Positions 41,609 to 50,639 of a stretch of 53,039 nucleotides of DNA are shown here, in pieces (the first letter of the stretch is position 1; every line of letters begins with the position of its first letter). The position numbers and the translations under genes are program-made. Where the stretch lies: contig NZ_JHXH01000015.1 in NCBI RefSeq assembly GCF_000621805.1, positions 1 through 53,039 of the forward strand, in the 5' to 3' direction. The notes beneath the pieces are model-generated. The model ran no database searches. It saw nothing but the letters and a program-made list of their open reading frames with translations, and had not been told where the DNA came from. This stretch comes from Ruminococcus sp. FC2018 (GTDB lineage: Bacteria; Bacillota; Clostridia; Oscillospirales; Ruminococcaceae).

Positions 41609-43127
41609 ATGTTGATAAAAAGGATCGTCGCAGCACTTTCGGCTGTGCTGGTTATTGCCACAGCTGCACCTATGAGCGCCTTTGCAGCTGCGCAGGACGC
41701 AAGTTCCTGGAACATTAAGGAATTGAGTGAATCACTGATAAACACCAATATCAGTTCCGCAACCTTTGACTACACGGTTGATAAGCCATCGTCAGTACCT
41801 GCTGCGGTGGATGTAACGAAGTTCGATCTGCGCAATGTTGACGGCAAAAACTATGTCACAAGTGTAAAAAGCCAGGAGGTTTTTTCAGCCTGCTGGGCGT
41901 TTGCTGCAACAGCTGCCGCCGAAACAAGCATTCAAAGAAAAAGCAAAAGCGATAGTTCCGCACTTCTATGACCTGATGCCGTCTTCACTGATAGTCAATA
42001 AAGAATTTAAAAATGCATCTATGGCAAATGTGTTCCACTGTGATAATAATGTCAGGGTATATGCCGTAGGATTTGTCAATCCTTCCTGCAACGAAAGCGT
42101 TACATACGATATATATCTGCTCAACAAGAACTACAAAAGCCCCGTTGACGGCAAGAAGATCAGCTCTGTCACACAGAAGTATCCCTATGCAGGTTATCAC
42201 CGTGTGTATCTTGACGATCCAGTGTATATCCCCAAGGGTGCAGACTATTCGGTAGTTGCCACTGTTACCGAGGAAAACGGCAGTAATTGCGTGACTTTCA
42301 AGGCGGGTACGAACAGAGCCTATGCCGAGATGCTGGCACAGCAGCAGAAACAAGCTTATATTGCAGCCCATGGCAGCGATGAAGGCTTTGAGCCTACAAA
42401 AATAACCTATAACAAGGGCGTTGTGAATAAAGGCGAGAGCTTTGTCACTGCGGGAGGCGAATGGTATGACTGGAAGGATGTCATTGATTGTAACCAGACG
42501 GCTGCCCAATACTTTGAGGTGGACAACTTCAGTATCCAGTCCTACACCGACTGCGAGGTGGCAACAGTAGTCAACAGTCTCGGTGAAAAGGATAAGCAGC
42601 CTTATAAGGTCGGAGATAAGGTCTGTGGCACAGTATCGCTCACATGCAATGTTGACGGAGGTCACAGCTTTGATGTTTATATCAACGGCAAGCTTATAGG
42701 CAAAACTGATGTGCTCCAGCTCGGCAAGACAGCACAGCTGAAGTATGAACTCACAGCCTCTGAGCAGGACGCTGAGAACGGCTTTATCAAGAGCGTTGTC
42801 ACCGTATTCTTTGAACAAGACAGCATAAAACGAGAGCTTGAGCTTTTTGACCGCTCCAGTATCACGACCGCCACAGCTAAGGTCGCAGCGACTAATGACA
42901 GTTCAAAACCGGTTGACAGCTCCACGCCGACAAACTCAGATACGGACAGCGCAAGTGCTTCTTCAGATAACGGTAACGAAACCATTAAGAATCCTGATAC
43001 CGGAGCAAAGCACAATACAGCAGCAACGCTTGTAATAATCGGCTTTGTGGTACTGATCGCAGCAGCGTCGGTGATCACGAGCAAAAAGGATAAGACTGCT
43101 GAGAAGTCAAATCTCCTGACTAAATGA
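41609..43127 (+). pseudogene. Papain-like (C1) surface protease with lectin-like domain, internally deleted
   Basis: The first part (41609-41971) has a signal peptide (LVIATAAPMSAFAA) and the start of a C1 protease domain up to the catalytic Cys region (VTSVKSQEVFSACWAFAATA). The frame then shifts and enters a C-terminal part with a lectin-like domain (VRVYAVGFVNPSCNESV, YPYAGYHRVYLDD), a Ser/Thr linker and an NPDTG motif, hydrophobic segment and Lys tail, as in sortase-anchored proteins. The protease middle with His and Asn is gone. The second part is an open frame of about 400 codons. Confidence 0.7.
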
Positions 43128-43221
43128 CCCGGTGCAAAACAGTAAATCATTACATGAACAAGTTTTCAGATCTTTACTGCCAGTGACAACTTGCTAAAAT
43201 AATAGATTTACGCAAGCGGTA

Positions 43222-43309
43222 AACAAATGGTTGACCCGGGCACATTTGTGCAAAATATCAACAGCAGCCCCGGACGATCGGTCAACGTCCGGGGCTGCGT
43301 TTTGTTGTG
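43222..43309. repeat. ~87-bp flanking repeat, copy 2
   Basis: Same sequence as 40746-40832. Here the hairpin is perfect: GCAGCCCCGGACG and CGTCCGGGGCTGC, followed by GTTTTGTTG, so it can terminate plus-strand transcription behind the protease remnant. The rest of 43128-43556 shows nothing recognisable. Confidence 0.8.
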
Positions 43310-43556
43310 CATATCATGTCAAATGAGAGTGCATCCTTTATACCGAAAAAGTATTATAAATTAAAAGGTTTTTTCGATATAGAAGTAAAAAGTATCTGAA
43401 ATATGATAGTTTTTCAAGCTGCAATTCCATAAAGCACTTTTATCGGGTCGGTCCGTCATAAACCTACATTTCCGCAAAAATAGAAATAAGGACCCGTTAA
43501 GGTCCTCGATCCTTGATAGTCGTATTAGATCGTATTTCGATATTATGTTCCGGCGT

Positions 43557-44192
43557 TCATACCGACAAATGCCTTTGCAGCACTGCTCTGCGGATCTCAT
43601 CGATCTCTGCCTGAGCATTCAGCATATGAACCCTGCAAAGCGGGAATGACATACTGCCATTCTCATCCTTAACTTTAACGCTCAAAAACACACCCGTTGG
43701 GACTGCACGGTAATGACTTACTATCCTTACTATATCGGTAATGCTGTCAAGCCTGACCACAGCACCGTTTCTGATAAATAAAAAATATCTGCCAAGCCTG
43801 AACTGATCGTCCGCAAAGGGCTGAGCCCAGCCAAAGTCGATGAACATACTCTGCCCGCCGTCTGCAGCAAGGTAGGCGTTGAGCCTTTTGGCTGCTCCTG
43901 ATCGAAATCTGTAAATGAGACAGCAAAGAAGAGCAAACACAACACTTACGGGGGCGCCTATAAGCGCTGCCGTCCCGAGACTCTCCCCGAGAGCTGCAAG
44001 GATAAGAGTTATCATCACACCCACAAGAACAGTGACCACAACGGGGACTGCTCCAACCCTGGGCACACGCATCACTTTGCAGTAGCTATATAAGGCGTTA
44101 CTAAGCTGATTAAGCTGCTGCTCGTTCATTATCCCGTTGGCATAGAATTGCTGGTCAAATTGTGACATCAGCGCTGACACCTCCTGTAACAA
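43557..44192 (-). CDS. Hypothetical membrane protein with two helices
   Basis: The 211-residue protein has a polar N-terminal 40 residues (QQFYANGIMNEQQLNQLSNA), two adjacent hydrophobic segments (PVVVTVLVGVMITLILAAL; TAALIGAPVSVVFALLCCLI), and a C-terminal domain of about 115 residues resembling a PH-like or YcxB-like fold (FRLGRYFLFIRNGAVVRLDS). I do not recognise a named family. An AGGAGGTGTC site precedes the ATG. Neighbours are remnants, so context gives no function. Confidence 0.6.
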   Translation of the reverse strand: MLQEVSALMSQFDQQFYANGIMNEQQLNQLSNALYSYCKVMRVPRVGAVPVVVTVLVGVMITLILAALGESLGTAALIGAPVSVVFALLCCLIYRFRSGAAKRLNAYLAADGGQSMFIDFGWAQPFADDQFRLGRYFLFIRNGAVVRLDSITDIVRIVSHYRAVPTGVFLSVKVKDENGSMSFPLCRVHMLNAQAEIDEIRRAVLQRHLSV

Positions 44193-44281
44193 CTATTCCT
44201 TTACGATAAGCCAATCTATATAATACCACAAATCGACCATTCTTTCAAATCGGCGGCCACAGTTCTATGTAAACTTTCTGT

Positions 44282-44392
44282 TACCGCAGCATCACCGAGC
44301 TGTTAAGCTCTGCACTGACCGACATCATCAACGACCGTGAGATCATTATGAAAGGCATCGACTACTCTTATTATTACGAATCCGAAGAATAA
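44282..44392 (+). pseudogene. C-terminal fragment of an unrecognised protein
   Basis: The plus strand reads SITELLSSALTDIINDREII, then KGIDYSYYYESEE and a stop, with codon use typical of the region. No start is visible. It is followed by a strong terminator, which supports it as the end of a former gene, perhaps of a mobile element. Confidence 0.35.
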
Positions 44393-44395
44393 AGC

Positions 44396-44429
44396 AGAGG
44401 CTCTCTCGACCACGAGGGAGCCTCTTTTT
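44396..44429 (+). terminator. Rho-independent terminator
   Basis: AGAGGCTCTCTCG pairs with CGAGGGAGCCTCT, then TTTT. Confidence 0.85.
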
Positions 44430-44489
44430 GCTGTCTTTGTTTGAAATGAGTTACAGATCACAGCCGCCACAACTTTTATCGTCTTCATA

Positions 44490-45003
44490 TCATCCCACCG
44501 TCAACTGATTAGTTTTCCTAAGATACTTCGCAGGGATAGGTTTTTTCAGCTTCCACACCACGTTCATCGGCTTTGAGCCTTCCGACTTCACATAGTCCGC
44601 AAGGCCTAAAAAAGTATATGGTGCAGCACCCAGCTTATTGCTCTTGTACTCGCGAACGAATATCATCACGCTTGTTCCCATATCACGATGATGTATGTAA
44701 CGCTGACCTGTCTTGCTTTCGGGAGTTATAGTGCTTTGGCTCTGCCAGTGGAACAGCTCGCTGTTGATAGAATAGTCATTGTACATTGTGGTGGGCGAAT
44801 AGTCATTGTCCGACTTGTTGAGCGTTACAAACAGCAAGTCGGTCTTTTTATCCTCCAGATACTTCACACCCTCACGGACAGTATCAGGCTTCATGAAGTC
44901 CAGCGCCACAAGAATCTGATCTCTCGTGTAACTGCAATGCACATCCAGTGGACAGTCATAGTCCACCTGCACAGGCTCGTCGACAAAAGACAGACCTTGA
45001 GCT
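44490..45003 (-). pseudogene. DEAD/DEAH helicase C-terminal fragment (DUF3427)
   Basis: The frame reads DCPLDVHCSYTRDQILVALD, DLLFVTLNKSDNDYSPTTMY, FHWQSQSTITPESKTGQRYI and VVWKLKKPIPAKYLRK. This is the DUF3427 C-terminal domain of a large helicase/PLD-type protein. The helicase core is missing. The matching N-terminus lies at 46789-47280 on the same strand, with a different gene in between. Confidence 0.75.
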
Positions 45004-45110
45004 GGATATCAGCATTATTTCATTTTGGAGGAGTCTTTAATCCATGTTTGTAATAATCTGATTGCGCTTTTTCCAGAACGATTGATTTAATCAGAAACAA
45101 GTAATATAAA

Positions 45111-46784
45111 CTATATGTTTTTTCTCGCTTCTTCAATCTTATTCTTTATTAATTCGGGAGTAATATCTTCCCAATAATTCACATACACTAGTTTTACGCC
45201 ATTCTCTCGGCTTCTCTCAGATTTCATTTGATCTCTTTGCCGTTGCGTTTGAAAACTTTCCTCACCTCCAAAATAATCAACAGGTTCAAAATGTTGCTTT
45301 CCTTGGTATTCTATTGCTATTTTCAAGCCGCAAATATAAATATCATATGACATATGTCCTTTATCAGTACTTAGATAAAATGGCTTATACTGGTATATTA
45401 CTTGATACTCTTTATAGAGCTTTTTTGTAATGTTGTAAACCAACTCTTCACTTTTCCACCTGTTCAGCGGCTTAGAATACGAACCAAATTCGCATTTATC
45501 ATATTTCCCACTATAGGCATCACCAACAATTTGTCTGGGTATTTTGAATAGATCAGCATCGTTTTTTACTTGTCTATCTTCAATATAATATGAAAACTTG
45601 TTTTCTAATCTCCATCGTTTCTTTTCACCTTTCCATGATAAAAATGCACTAATAAAATCTTGATTATCTACAAAAGGAAGACAACTAGCTCCATTCAACT
45701 CTAAAGAACGAGAATTCTTTTCCTCAAGTTCCTTACAAAGTTTCAATATAAAATCACGTGTTTTTCGTTTAGTATCTCCAACCCCATAAATAATTCTGCC
45801 GTCCACTCTTTCCATGCGTAGTATAATAAAATGATGTGTTTCTCCTGGATAATCATAATACCGTTTTTCTAGTCTTAATTCTGGTAATGCATGATTTACT
45901 GTTTCAAAACAATCGATAGGTTTTACATAGTAGTCTAGTCCATGGAATGAAAAAAACTCCAATCCTATATAATCACATTCAAAACATCTTTTAAACCCCG
46001 CAAAATTAAATCTGAACAGGTCATTATGTGTCAGTTCTTGAATATAAATATACGGAAAATCCCATTTTCTTACATTTTCATCATTTAAAGCTCTCCAATA
46101 AACTGGAACAAGTCTAAATGCAATTATCAAACTGTTTTCAATCATGATTACTATATCTGTCTTTGAAATCTCATATCGTTTTACTTCCTTATTATCACCG
46201 TATAATTCAACGTATTTTCCAACAACATCTTTTAGTGAGTCAAACATTTTTTCTCTTGAAATTTTAATTGTAACTAAGTCTACATTTCGTTCCTTTGATA
46301 TGCTTCTTTTTCCCTTAAAACTATATTTTAATTGCTCTAAAGTACAACCATACGATCCTCTAATTACACGATTTTTCTCATAGACATAATTTAGAAGAAA
46401 CCTAAATTCTGTTGTCAATCCTATGCCAACATCATTTACAAACAACTCAACAGAACTCCATGTTTTGATTATTGTCAATAGACTGGAAACCATACCACCG
46501 TATTCTAACAATTCCTTCTCAGAATCCAATCTAATTGTTATCGTGTTCTTGCTAATATAATACAATTCTTGCGGAAATGATTCCAAAACAAAAAATACTA
46601 AAGGTGCATTCTTAGCAGTGTTGCCTATTGAGAATGTGAGCTTAACCTCTTTTATAACAAAGTCCTTGCAATTATTAAACTTGTTCTTTAAAAATGCATT
46701 CCTAGCCTCTATAAAGGGATCAACATCAGAGTTTAAAGATACATCAAAAGAATCCATGACACTTTCGTAATCTGTGTATTTCAT
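45111..46784 (-). CDS. AT-rich gene with C-terminal PD-(D/E)XK-like nuclease domain
   Basis: The 557-residue product is not recognised over its first ~450 residues. The C-terminal ~100 residues read MSYDIYICGLKIAIEYQGKQ, HFEPVDYFGGEESFQTQRQR and ENGVKLVYVNYWEDI. This matches the D...E-x-Q/D-G-x-x-H pattern of Vsr-like or phage-type PD-(D/E)XK nucleases. The gene is visibly much richer in A+T than its neighbours, a sign of transfer. It starts 4 bases after the stop of a helicase N-terminal fragment, with AAAGGGTG as ribosome site, so it is expressed from that promoter. A defence or selfish nuclease role is a guess. Confidence 0.6.
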   Translation of the reverse strand: MKYTDYESVMDSFDVSLNSDVDPFIEARNAFLKNKFNNCKDFVIKEVKLTFSIGNTAKNAPLVFFVLESFPQELYYISKNTITIRLDSEKELLEYGGMVSSLLTIIKTWSSVELFVNDVGIGLTTEFRFLLNYVYEKNRVIRGSYGCTLEQLKYSFKGKRSISKERNVDLVTIKISREKMFDSLKDVVGKYVELYGDNKEVKRYEISKTDIVIMIENSLIIAFRLVPVYWRALNDENVRKWDFPYIYIQELTHNDLFRFNFAGFKRCFECDYIGLEFFSFHGLDYYVKPIDCFETVNHALPELRLEKRYYDYPGETHHFIILRMERVDGRIIYGVGDTKRKTRDFILKLCKELEEKNSRSLELNGASCLPFVDNQDFISAFLSWKGEKKRWRLENKFSYYIEDRQVKNDADLFKIPRQIVGDAYSGKYDKCEFGSYSKPLNRWKSEELVYNITKKLYKEYQVIYQYKPFYLSTDKGHMSYDIYICGLKIAIEYQGKQHFEPVDYFGGEESFQTQRQRDQMKSERSRENGVKLVYVNYWEDITPELIKNKIEEARKNI

Positions 46785-46788
46785 TTTA

Positions 46789-47280
46789 TCACACCCTTTT
46801 TATTAATGACACAAGCATATCTATCCTGTCAGCAGAGACTATCTCCTTTTTCAGCTCGGTCATCATCTGCGGCTCGTGACCTGCTCCCGTGAACAGCGAG
46901 CTTGATGCAAGCGAAGTCTCAGGACGTGTCATGGTGATACGGCGCTTCATAGTGTCCGCATTGTTCTGCATGTTGGCAACTGCAAGAAGCTGCTGTGCAC
47001 GCTCGTCAACACTCATGCCGTCGAATTCATCATCGCCCGTCAGCTCTGTCACCGCCGAAACTATCCTGTTCGCAAGTCCCAGCTGACCCTCAATATCATC
47101 GCTGGAAAGGCAAGAAAGCCCCTTCTCGATTATCTCGGAGAGGTATCCCGAAAGGATCTGCGGAGCTTCGGCTTTGTCAATATTGCGCTTGTCAATGAGC
47201 TGCTGACTTTCGTCGAGCTCATCAGACAGCTCTTTGTTAATGACCTGTTCGTACAGTCCGGGTCTGAGCATAAGGAACAC
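46789..47280 (-). pseudogene. DEAD/DEAH helicase N-terminal fragment (or stand-alone small protein)
   Basis: The 163-residue frame reads MLRPGLYEQVINKELSDEL, APQILSGYLSEIIEKGLSCL, RPETSLASSSLFTGAGHEPQ and MMTELKKEIVSADRIDMLVS. This is the N-terminus of the same helicase/DUF3427 family as 44490-45003. It stops at the point where the PLD-like core should begin. It has an intact promoter, so it may still be made and could act with the nuclease gene that follows. Confidence 0.7.
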
Positions 47281-47319
47281 CTCCGAATGTTTGATAACTG
47301 GGCATCGATTGTTTGTAAT

Positions 47320-47348
47320 ATCATAGCATAATCCGCAGTAGTTTTCAA
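47320..47348 (-). promoter_or_regulatory. Promoter of the helicase fragment/nuclease unit
   Basis: On minus: TTGAAA, 17 bp, TATGAT with TG extension. Confidence 0.65.
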
Positions 47349-47455
47349 TATCTTTTGCTTTTTTGGGGTATACATCATCAGCAAAAGAATAAAACTGCCC
47401 AAACCCCGCTGTTCAAACAGTCACTTCTGTAGAACTTTCCTGAAAAGTCTGGATA

Positions 47456-48067
47456 TTGCCGATCGGTTGTGGTATCCTCCTTGGTGGTGATACTATGCGC
47501 AAAGCATCTATTATCGCAGTTGCGGTCGCCAAAGGAGAAAAGCTGTTTGAGCGTGAAACTGCAAACGGCACAGCTCTGTATTTCTGTCTTGAGGACGGAT
47601 ACCAACGGATCCAGAAAAGGCTGTACAAGCTAACAGACGAGCCGTCGGACAAGCTGTTCTTTTCAATAATGGCAGACTCTATCGGCTGCGGATTGGAACA
47701 AGAGATTGAAAAGTTCAAGTCTGTTCGCGAGGACTTGCGTCTGGTCGTTATCTACACTCTGCAAATGGTTCGCAGCGATACCGAGTCCACCTACGGCAGC
47801 GACTACGCAGAGCTTCTGCCACTAAAAGCTCTCGCACAGCAGCTCGGTATCAGCATCGTGCTTGTACATCACCTTCGCAAAGCCGCCGACAAGGACCCGT
47901 TCAATATGGTCTCCGACAGCACGGGACTCAACGGCTGCGTCGACGGTCTGCTGGTGCTGATGAAAGCAAAGCGGAGTATCGGCATCTTTCTCGGAACGGT
48001 TGTAATGTGCGTTGTTGCAATGATATTTGCAAGAAAAAAGGATGAAAAGAATGAGAAAGCTGACTAA
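47456..48067 (+). pseudogene. RepA-like AAA_25 ATPase fragment fused to a foreign tail
   Basis: The frame resembles plasmid/ICE RepA-type ATPases: YFCLEDGYQRIQKRLYKLTD, RSDTESTYGSDYAELLPLKA, ISIVLVHHLRKAADKDPF and STGLNGCVDGLLVLMKAK. The Walker A loop has decayed (GGDTMRKASI instead of G-x-x-x-x-G-K-S). After LMKAKR the sequence switches to a hydrophobic tail (GIFLGTVVMCVVAMIFARKK) that belongs to another protein. It is part of conjugative or mobile-element debris. Confidence 0.65.
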
Positions 48068-48176
48068 GATACTTCTTATAGTACTTGGAAGCTTGCTGCT
48101 CATTACAGCAATAATGATCGTGTTAGATACCACAGGCGTTGGTCGGGATTTCGACTGGCGCCTGTTATCTATTTGA
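48051..48176 (+). CDS. Small membrane protein (41 residues)
   Basis: The product starts MRKLTKILLIVLGSLLLITA and continues IMIVLDTTGVGRD, giving one membrane helix and a short exposed tail. Its ATG overlaps the end of the preceding frame, and a pilin-like gene with AAAGGAGG follows 16 bp later. Small one-helix proteins of this kind occur beside VirB2-like genes in Firmicutes conjugative elements. No family name is assigned. Confidence 0.5.
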   Translation: MRKLTKILLIVLGSLLLITAIMIVLDTTGVGRDFDWRLLSI

Positions 48177-48192
48177 AAGGAGGAAGATAACA

Positions 48193-48522
48193 ATGAGAAA
48201 GACTAAGAAACTGATAGCTTCGGCAGCGGCTGTTATGATGTCTGCAATGTTCATGACAATTACGGCATATGCAGATGTGGCAGGTGCAGTAACCTCCACT
48301 TGGTCAACGGCTAAGGCTCAGATCAAAAATGTCGTAAACAATGTGGTGTTCCCGTGTATCGACCTTATCCTTGCGGTTTTACTGTTCGTAAAGATAGGTC
48401 TTGCCTACATGGATTACCGCAAACATGGACAGCTTGAGTGGACACCGATAGCGATCATCTTCGGCTGTCTTTTGTTCACGCTGACAGCACCGCTGTATGT
48501 ATGGACGATGCTGCCGAACTAA
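48193..48522 (+). CDS. VirB2/TrbC-like conjugation protein (DUF3852 type)
   Basis: The 109-residue protein has a signal-like first segment ending AYADVAG (MMSAMFMTITAYA) and two more hydrophobic segments (NVVFPCIDLILAVLLFVKIG; TPIAIIFGCLLFTLTAPLYV) with the short WTMLP tail. The layout is that of the DUF3852/TrbC-like proteins found in Firmicutes integrative conjugative elements, probably the pilin-like channel subunit. AAAGGAGG precedes the ATG. The other transfer genes are missing, so it is an orphan of a lost element. Confidence 0.65.
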   Translation: MRKTKKLIASAAAVMMSAMFMTITAYADVAGAVTSTWSTAKAQIKNVVNNVVFPCIDLILAVLLFVKIGLAYMDYRKHGQLEWTPIAIIFGCLLFTLTAPLYVWTMLPN

Positions 48523-48605
48523 ATCAACGGACAGGCTCGCTCTTGCGGGCTTGTTCCGCTAACCGCAGTATATTTCGGGAAAAATAAAAAAATATATGTA
48601 AGCAC

Positions 48606-48660
48606 TTGATTTTTATGAATTTTTCGGCTATAATAATATTAGACGTTATATTAGCCGAAA
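48606..48660 (+). promoter_or_regulatory. Promoter and dyad ahead of the AAA/DUF4143 gene
   Basis: TTGATT (48606-48611), 17 bp, TATAAT (48629-48634). TTTCGGCTA (48622-48630) and TAGCCGAAA (48652-48660) form perfect inverted arms that cover the -10 box and the start of transcription, a likely operator. Confidence 0.65.
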
Positions 48661-48672
48661 AGGAGGACGCTT

Positions 48673-49896
48673 ATGTATATAACAAGGCACGCAGAAGAAA
48701 CCGTCAAAGAGCTCGCTTCAATGTTTGGTGCGGTTCTCGTTGCAGGACCGAGACAGGTCGGAAAAACAACTATGCTTGAAAAGCTCACCGATGGGATAAA
48801 TCACGCAACGCTTGACGATCCTATAGTGCGGGAGTCAGCATCTTTGCAGTCCGGAACTTTTTTCAAAGATAACCCTCCGCCTGTATTTGTCGATGAGATA
48901 CAAAAAGCCCCTGAACTGTTTGAACAGATAAAGCTACTGCTTGACCGCAGCAGAAAAAAAGGACAGTTCTATATGTGCGGTTCTCAACAGTTCAAAATGA
49001 TGAAGGGTGTTAGCGAATCACTTGCAGGAAGGATCGGTCTGGTAACGCTTCTCGGATTGTCTCTTAGGGAAATTAACAGAGTGGATTTTGACCAGCCTTT
49101 CATTCCAACTGATGAGTATTTCACCAAGCGTAAGAGTACTGTTAAGAATACTGAATACTCCGACATCTGGAACACTATCCACAGAGGCAGTATGCCTGAA
49201 CTGGTCGAAAACTCTCAGTTCAACTGGCAGATCTTTTATTCCTCATATGTACGCACATATATCGAAAGAGATGTTCGGGAACTATCCGAGATCAGTGATA
49301 CTGTAAAATTTACAAGTTTTATGACTGCTGCAGCTGCGGCAACAGGACAGCTTCTTAATTTTGCTTCTCTGGCAAGAGATGTAGGTATCAGTCTACCGAC
49401 TGCAGAAAGATGGCTTTCAATACTTGTTGCCTCTAATATAGTTTACCTGCTCAGACCATACTCAAACAATATGACAAAGCGTGCTGTAAAAACACCGAAG
49501 TTATACTTCCTTGACACAGGTCTTGCTGCATATCTGACAAGATGGACAACACCGGAAGTGTTAAAGAACGGTGCTATGGCCGGTGCTTTCTTTGAAAGCT
49601 TCGTTGTATCTGAGATCATCAAGAGCTATTACAACAAAGGATTGCTTGATCCTTCAATATATTTTTACAGAGATAAGGATATGAAGGAGATAGATATAAT
49701 CATCGAAGAAAGCGGTACACTTTATCCTCTGGAGATCAAAAAGCACGCTGATCCATCAAAAAAAGATATAGAAGCTTTTAAGGTTCTGGATAAGTTCACT
49801 GACCTGAAAAGAGGAAAAGGCGGAGTGATATGCACTTACGATAAAGTGGTATCAATAACATCACAGGATATAACTATTCCTATAGACTATTTATAA
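48673..49896 (+). CDS. AAA-family ATPase with DUF4143 domain
   Basis: The 407-residue protein has Walker A (LVAGPRQVGKTTMLEKL), Walker B (PPPVFVDEIQKAPELF), sensor-1-like FYMCGSQQFKMM, a middle winged-helix region (LLNFASLARDVGISLPTAER) and a C-terminal DUF4143 restriction-fold domain (FFESFVVSEIIKSYYNKG, KEIDIIIEESGTLYPLEIKK). Members are widespread in anaerobes; the function is uncertain and may involve mobile-element or phage interaction. A dyad over its promoter suggests autoregulation. The gene is complete. Confidence 0.88.
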   Translation: MYITRHAEETVKELASMFGAVLVAGPRQVGKTTMLEKLTDGINHATLDDPIVRESASLQSGTFFKDNPPPVFVDEIQKAPELFEQIKLLLDRSRKKGQFYMCGSQQFKMMKGVSESLAGRIGLVTLLGLSLREINRVDFDQPFIPTDEYFTKRKSTVKNTEYSDIWNTIHRGSMPELVENSQFNWQIFYSSYVRTYIERDVRELSEISDTVKFTSFMTAAAAATGQLLNFASLARDVGISLPTAERWLSILVASNIVYLLRPYSNNMTKRAVKTPKLYFLDTGLAAYLTRWTTPEVLKNGAMAGAFFESFVVSEIIKSYYNKGLLDPSIYFYRDKDMKEIDIIIEESGTLYPLEIKKHADPSKKDIEAFKVLDKFTDLKRGKGGVICTYDKVVSITSQDITIPIDYL

Positions 49897-49966
49897 CCAG
49901 CGAAAAACAGCATCGGCTGATGAAACAACAGATGTTATATCAGCCAAAAAACCAAATAATGAACAA

Positions 49967-50006
49967 AAGCTCTCGCTTATGTGAAAACATAGGCGGGAGT
50001 TTTTTG
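49967..50006 (+). terminator. Terminator of the ATPase gene
   Basis: CTCTCGCTTATGT pairs with ACATAGGCGGGAG around GAAA, followed by TTTTTTG. A smaller hairpin GGCTGAT / ATCAGCC lies at 49915-49943. Confidence 0.8.
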
Positions 50007-50019
50007 ATTGGAGGAAAAG

Positions 50020-50529
50020 ATGAAAAAGACAATACTTGCGGCACTTGCCGCACTAATACTGATCTTTGGCGCATCATGCGGATATATTGGGCAGGATACC
50101 CAGGCAACAACCACAACGACCACAGAACTGACAATACCCACAATGCCTACGGATCAAGGCTCGTTAACCATGCCCGTGATGACTTCAGAGACCGTGACCA
50201 CTACAACTAAAAGTGAGGCTGAACTCAAAAAAGAGGCTATGGATACTTTCCTTGCAGAGTTTTACTCGTCAAAGATATCCTTTGTGGATATAGGCAAGAT
50301 AGTTGCGGAGGTGGTAAAGACTTCGCCGCTTGACCACAAGGAAGAATCAAAATCGGGACAGTAGATAGTGACTGTCAAGGGCAAAAGCGGCAGTGGAAAC
50401 ATCGATGTTATGCGGATAGATCTTACCAAAAGCGGACTTGACTATGAGGCCGAGTATCTGCTCACCACAATGGGCGATGTATTTACAAGTTTCATACAAG
50501 GAATATCCGTATCACTATCACCTATATAA
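50020..50529 (+). pseudogene. Lipoprotein gene with in-frame TAG
   Basis: From ATG 50020 (GGAGG site) the product has a lipoprotein signal (ALAALILIFGASC), a Thr-rich linker, and a small domain starting EAELKKEAMDTFLAEFYSS. A TAG at 50362-50364 interrupts it, but the same frame continues with protein-like sequence (IVTVKGKSGSGNIDVMRI, DYEAEYLLTTMGDVF) to 50529. The last residues run into a foreign fragment read on the other strand. It is probably a pseudogene; the family is not recognised. Confidence 0.6.
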
Positions 50530-50631
50530 ACAATATTTCTGAACGGAACTCTGATGTCTTCAGGAGCAAAATACTCATTTACCCCATAGTCATTTATGTC
50601 TAAAACTCCTTTTTCTATTCTGAGAGCCTCT
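50487..50631 (-). pseudogene. HAD-superfamily hydrolase fragment
   Basis: The minus strand reads NIVYIGDSDTDIPCMKLVN, the motif IV region of HAD phosphatases (G-D-x-x-x-D), preceded by EYFAPEDIRVPFR. Only about 48 residues remain. The N-terminal side is cut by the IS256-type element and the C-terminal side by the lipoprotein gene junction. Confidence 0.6.
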
Positions 50632-50639
50632 GAAAAAAA

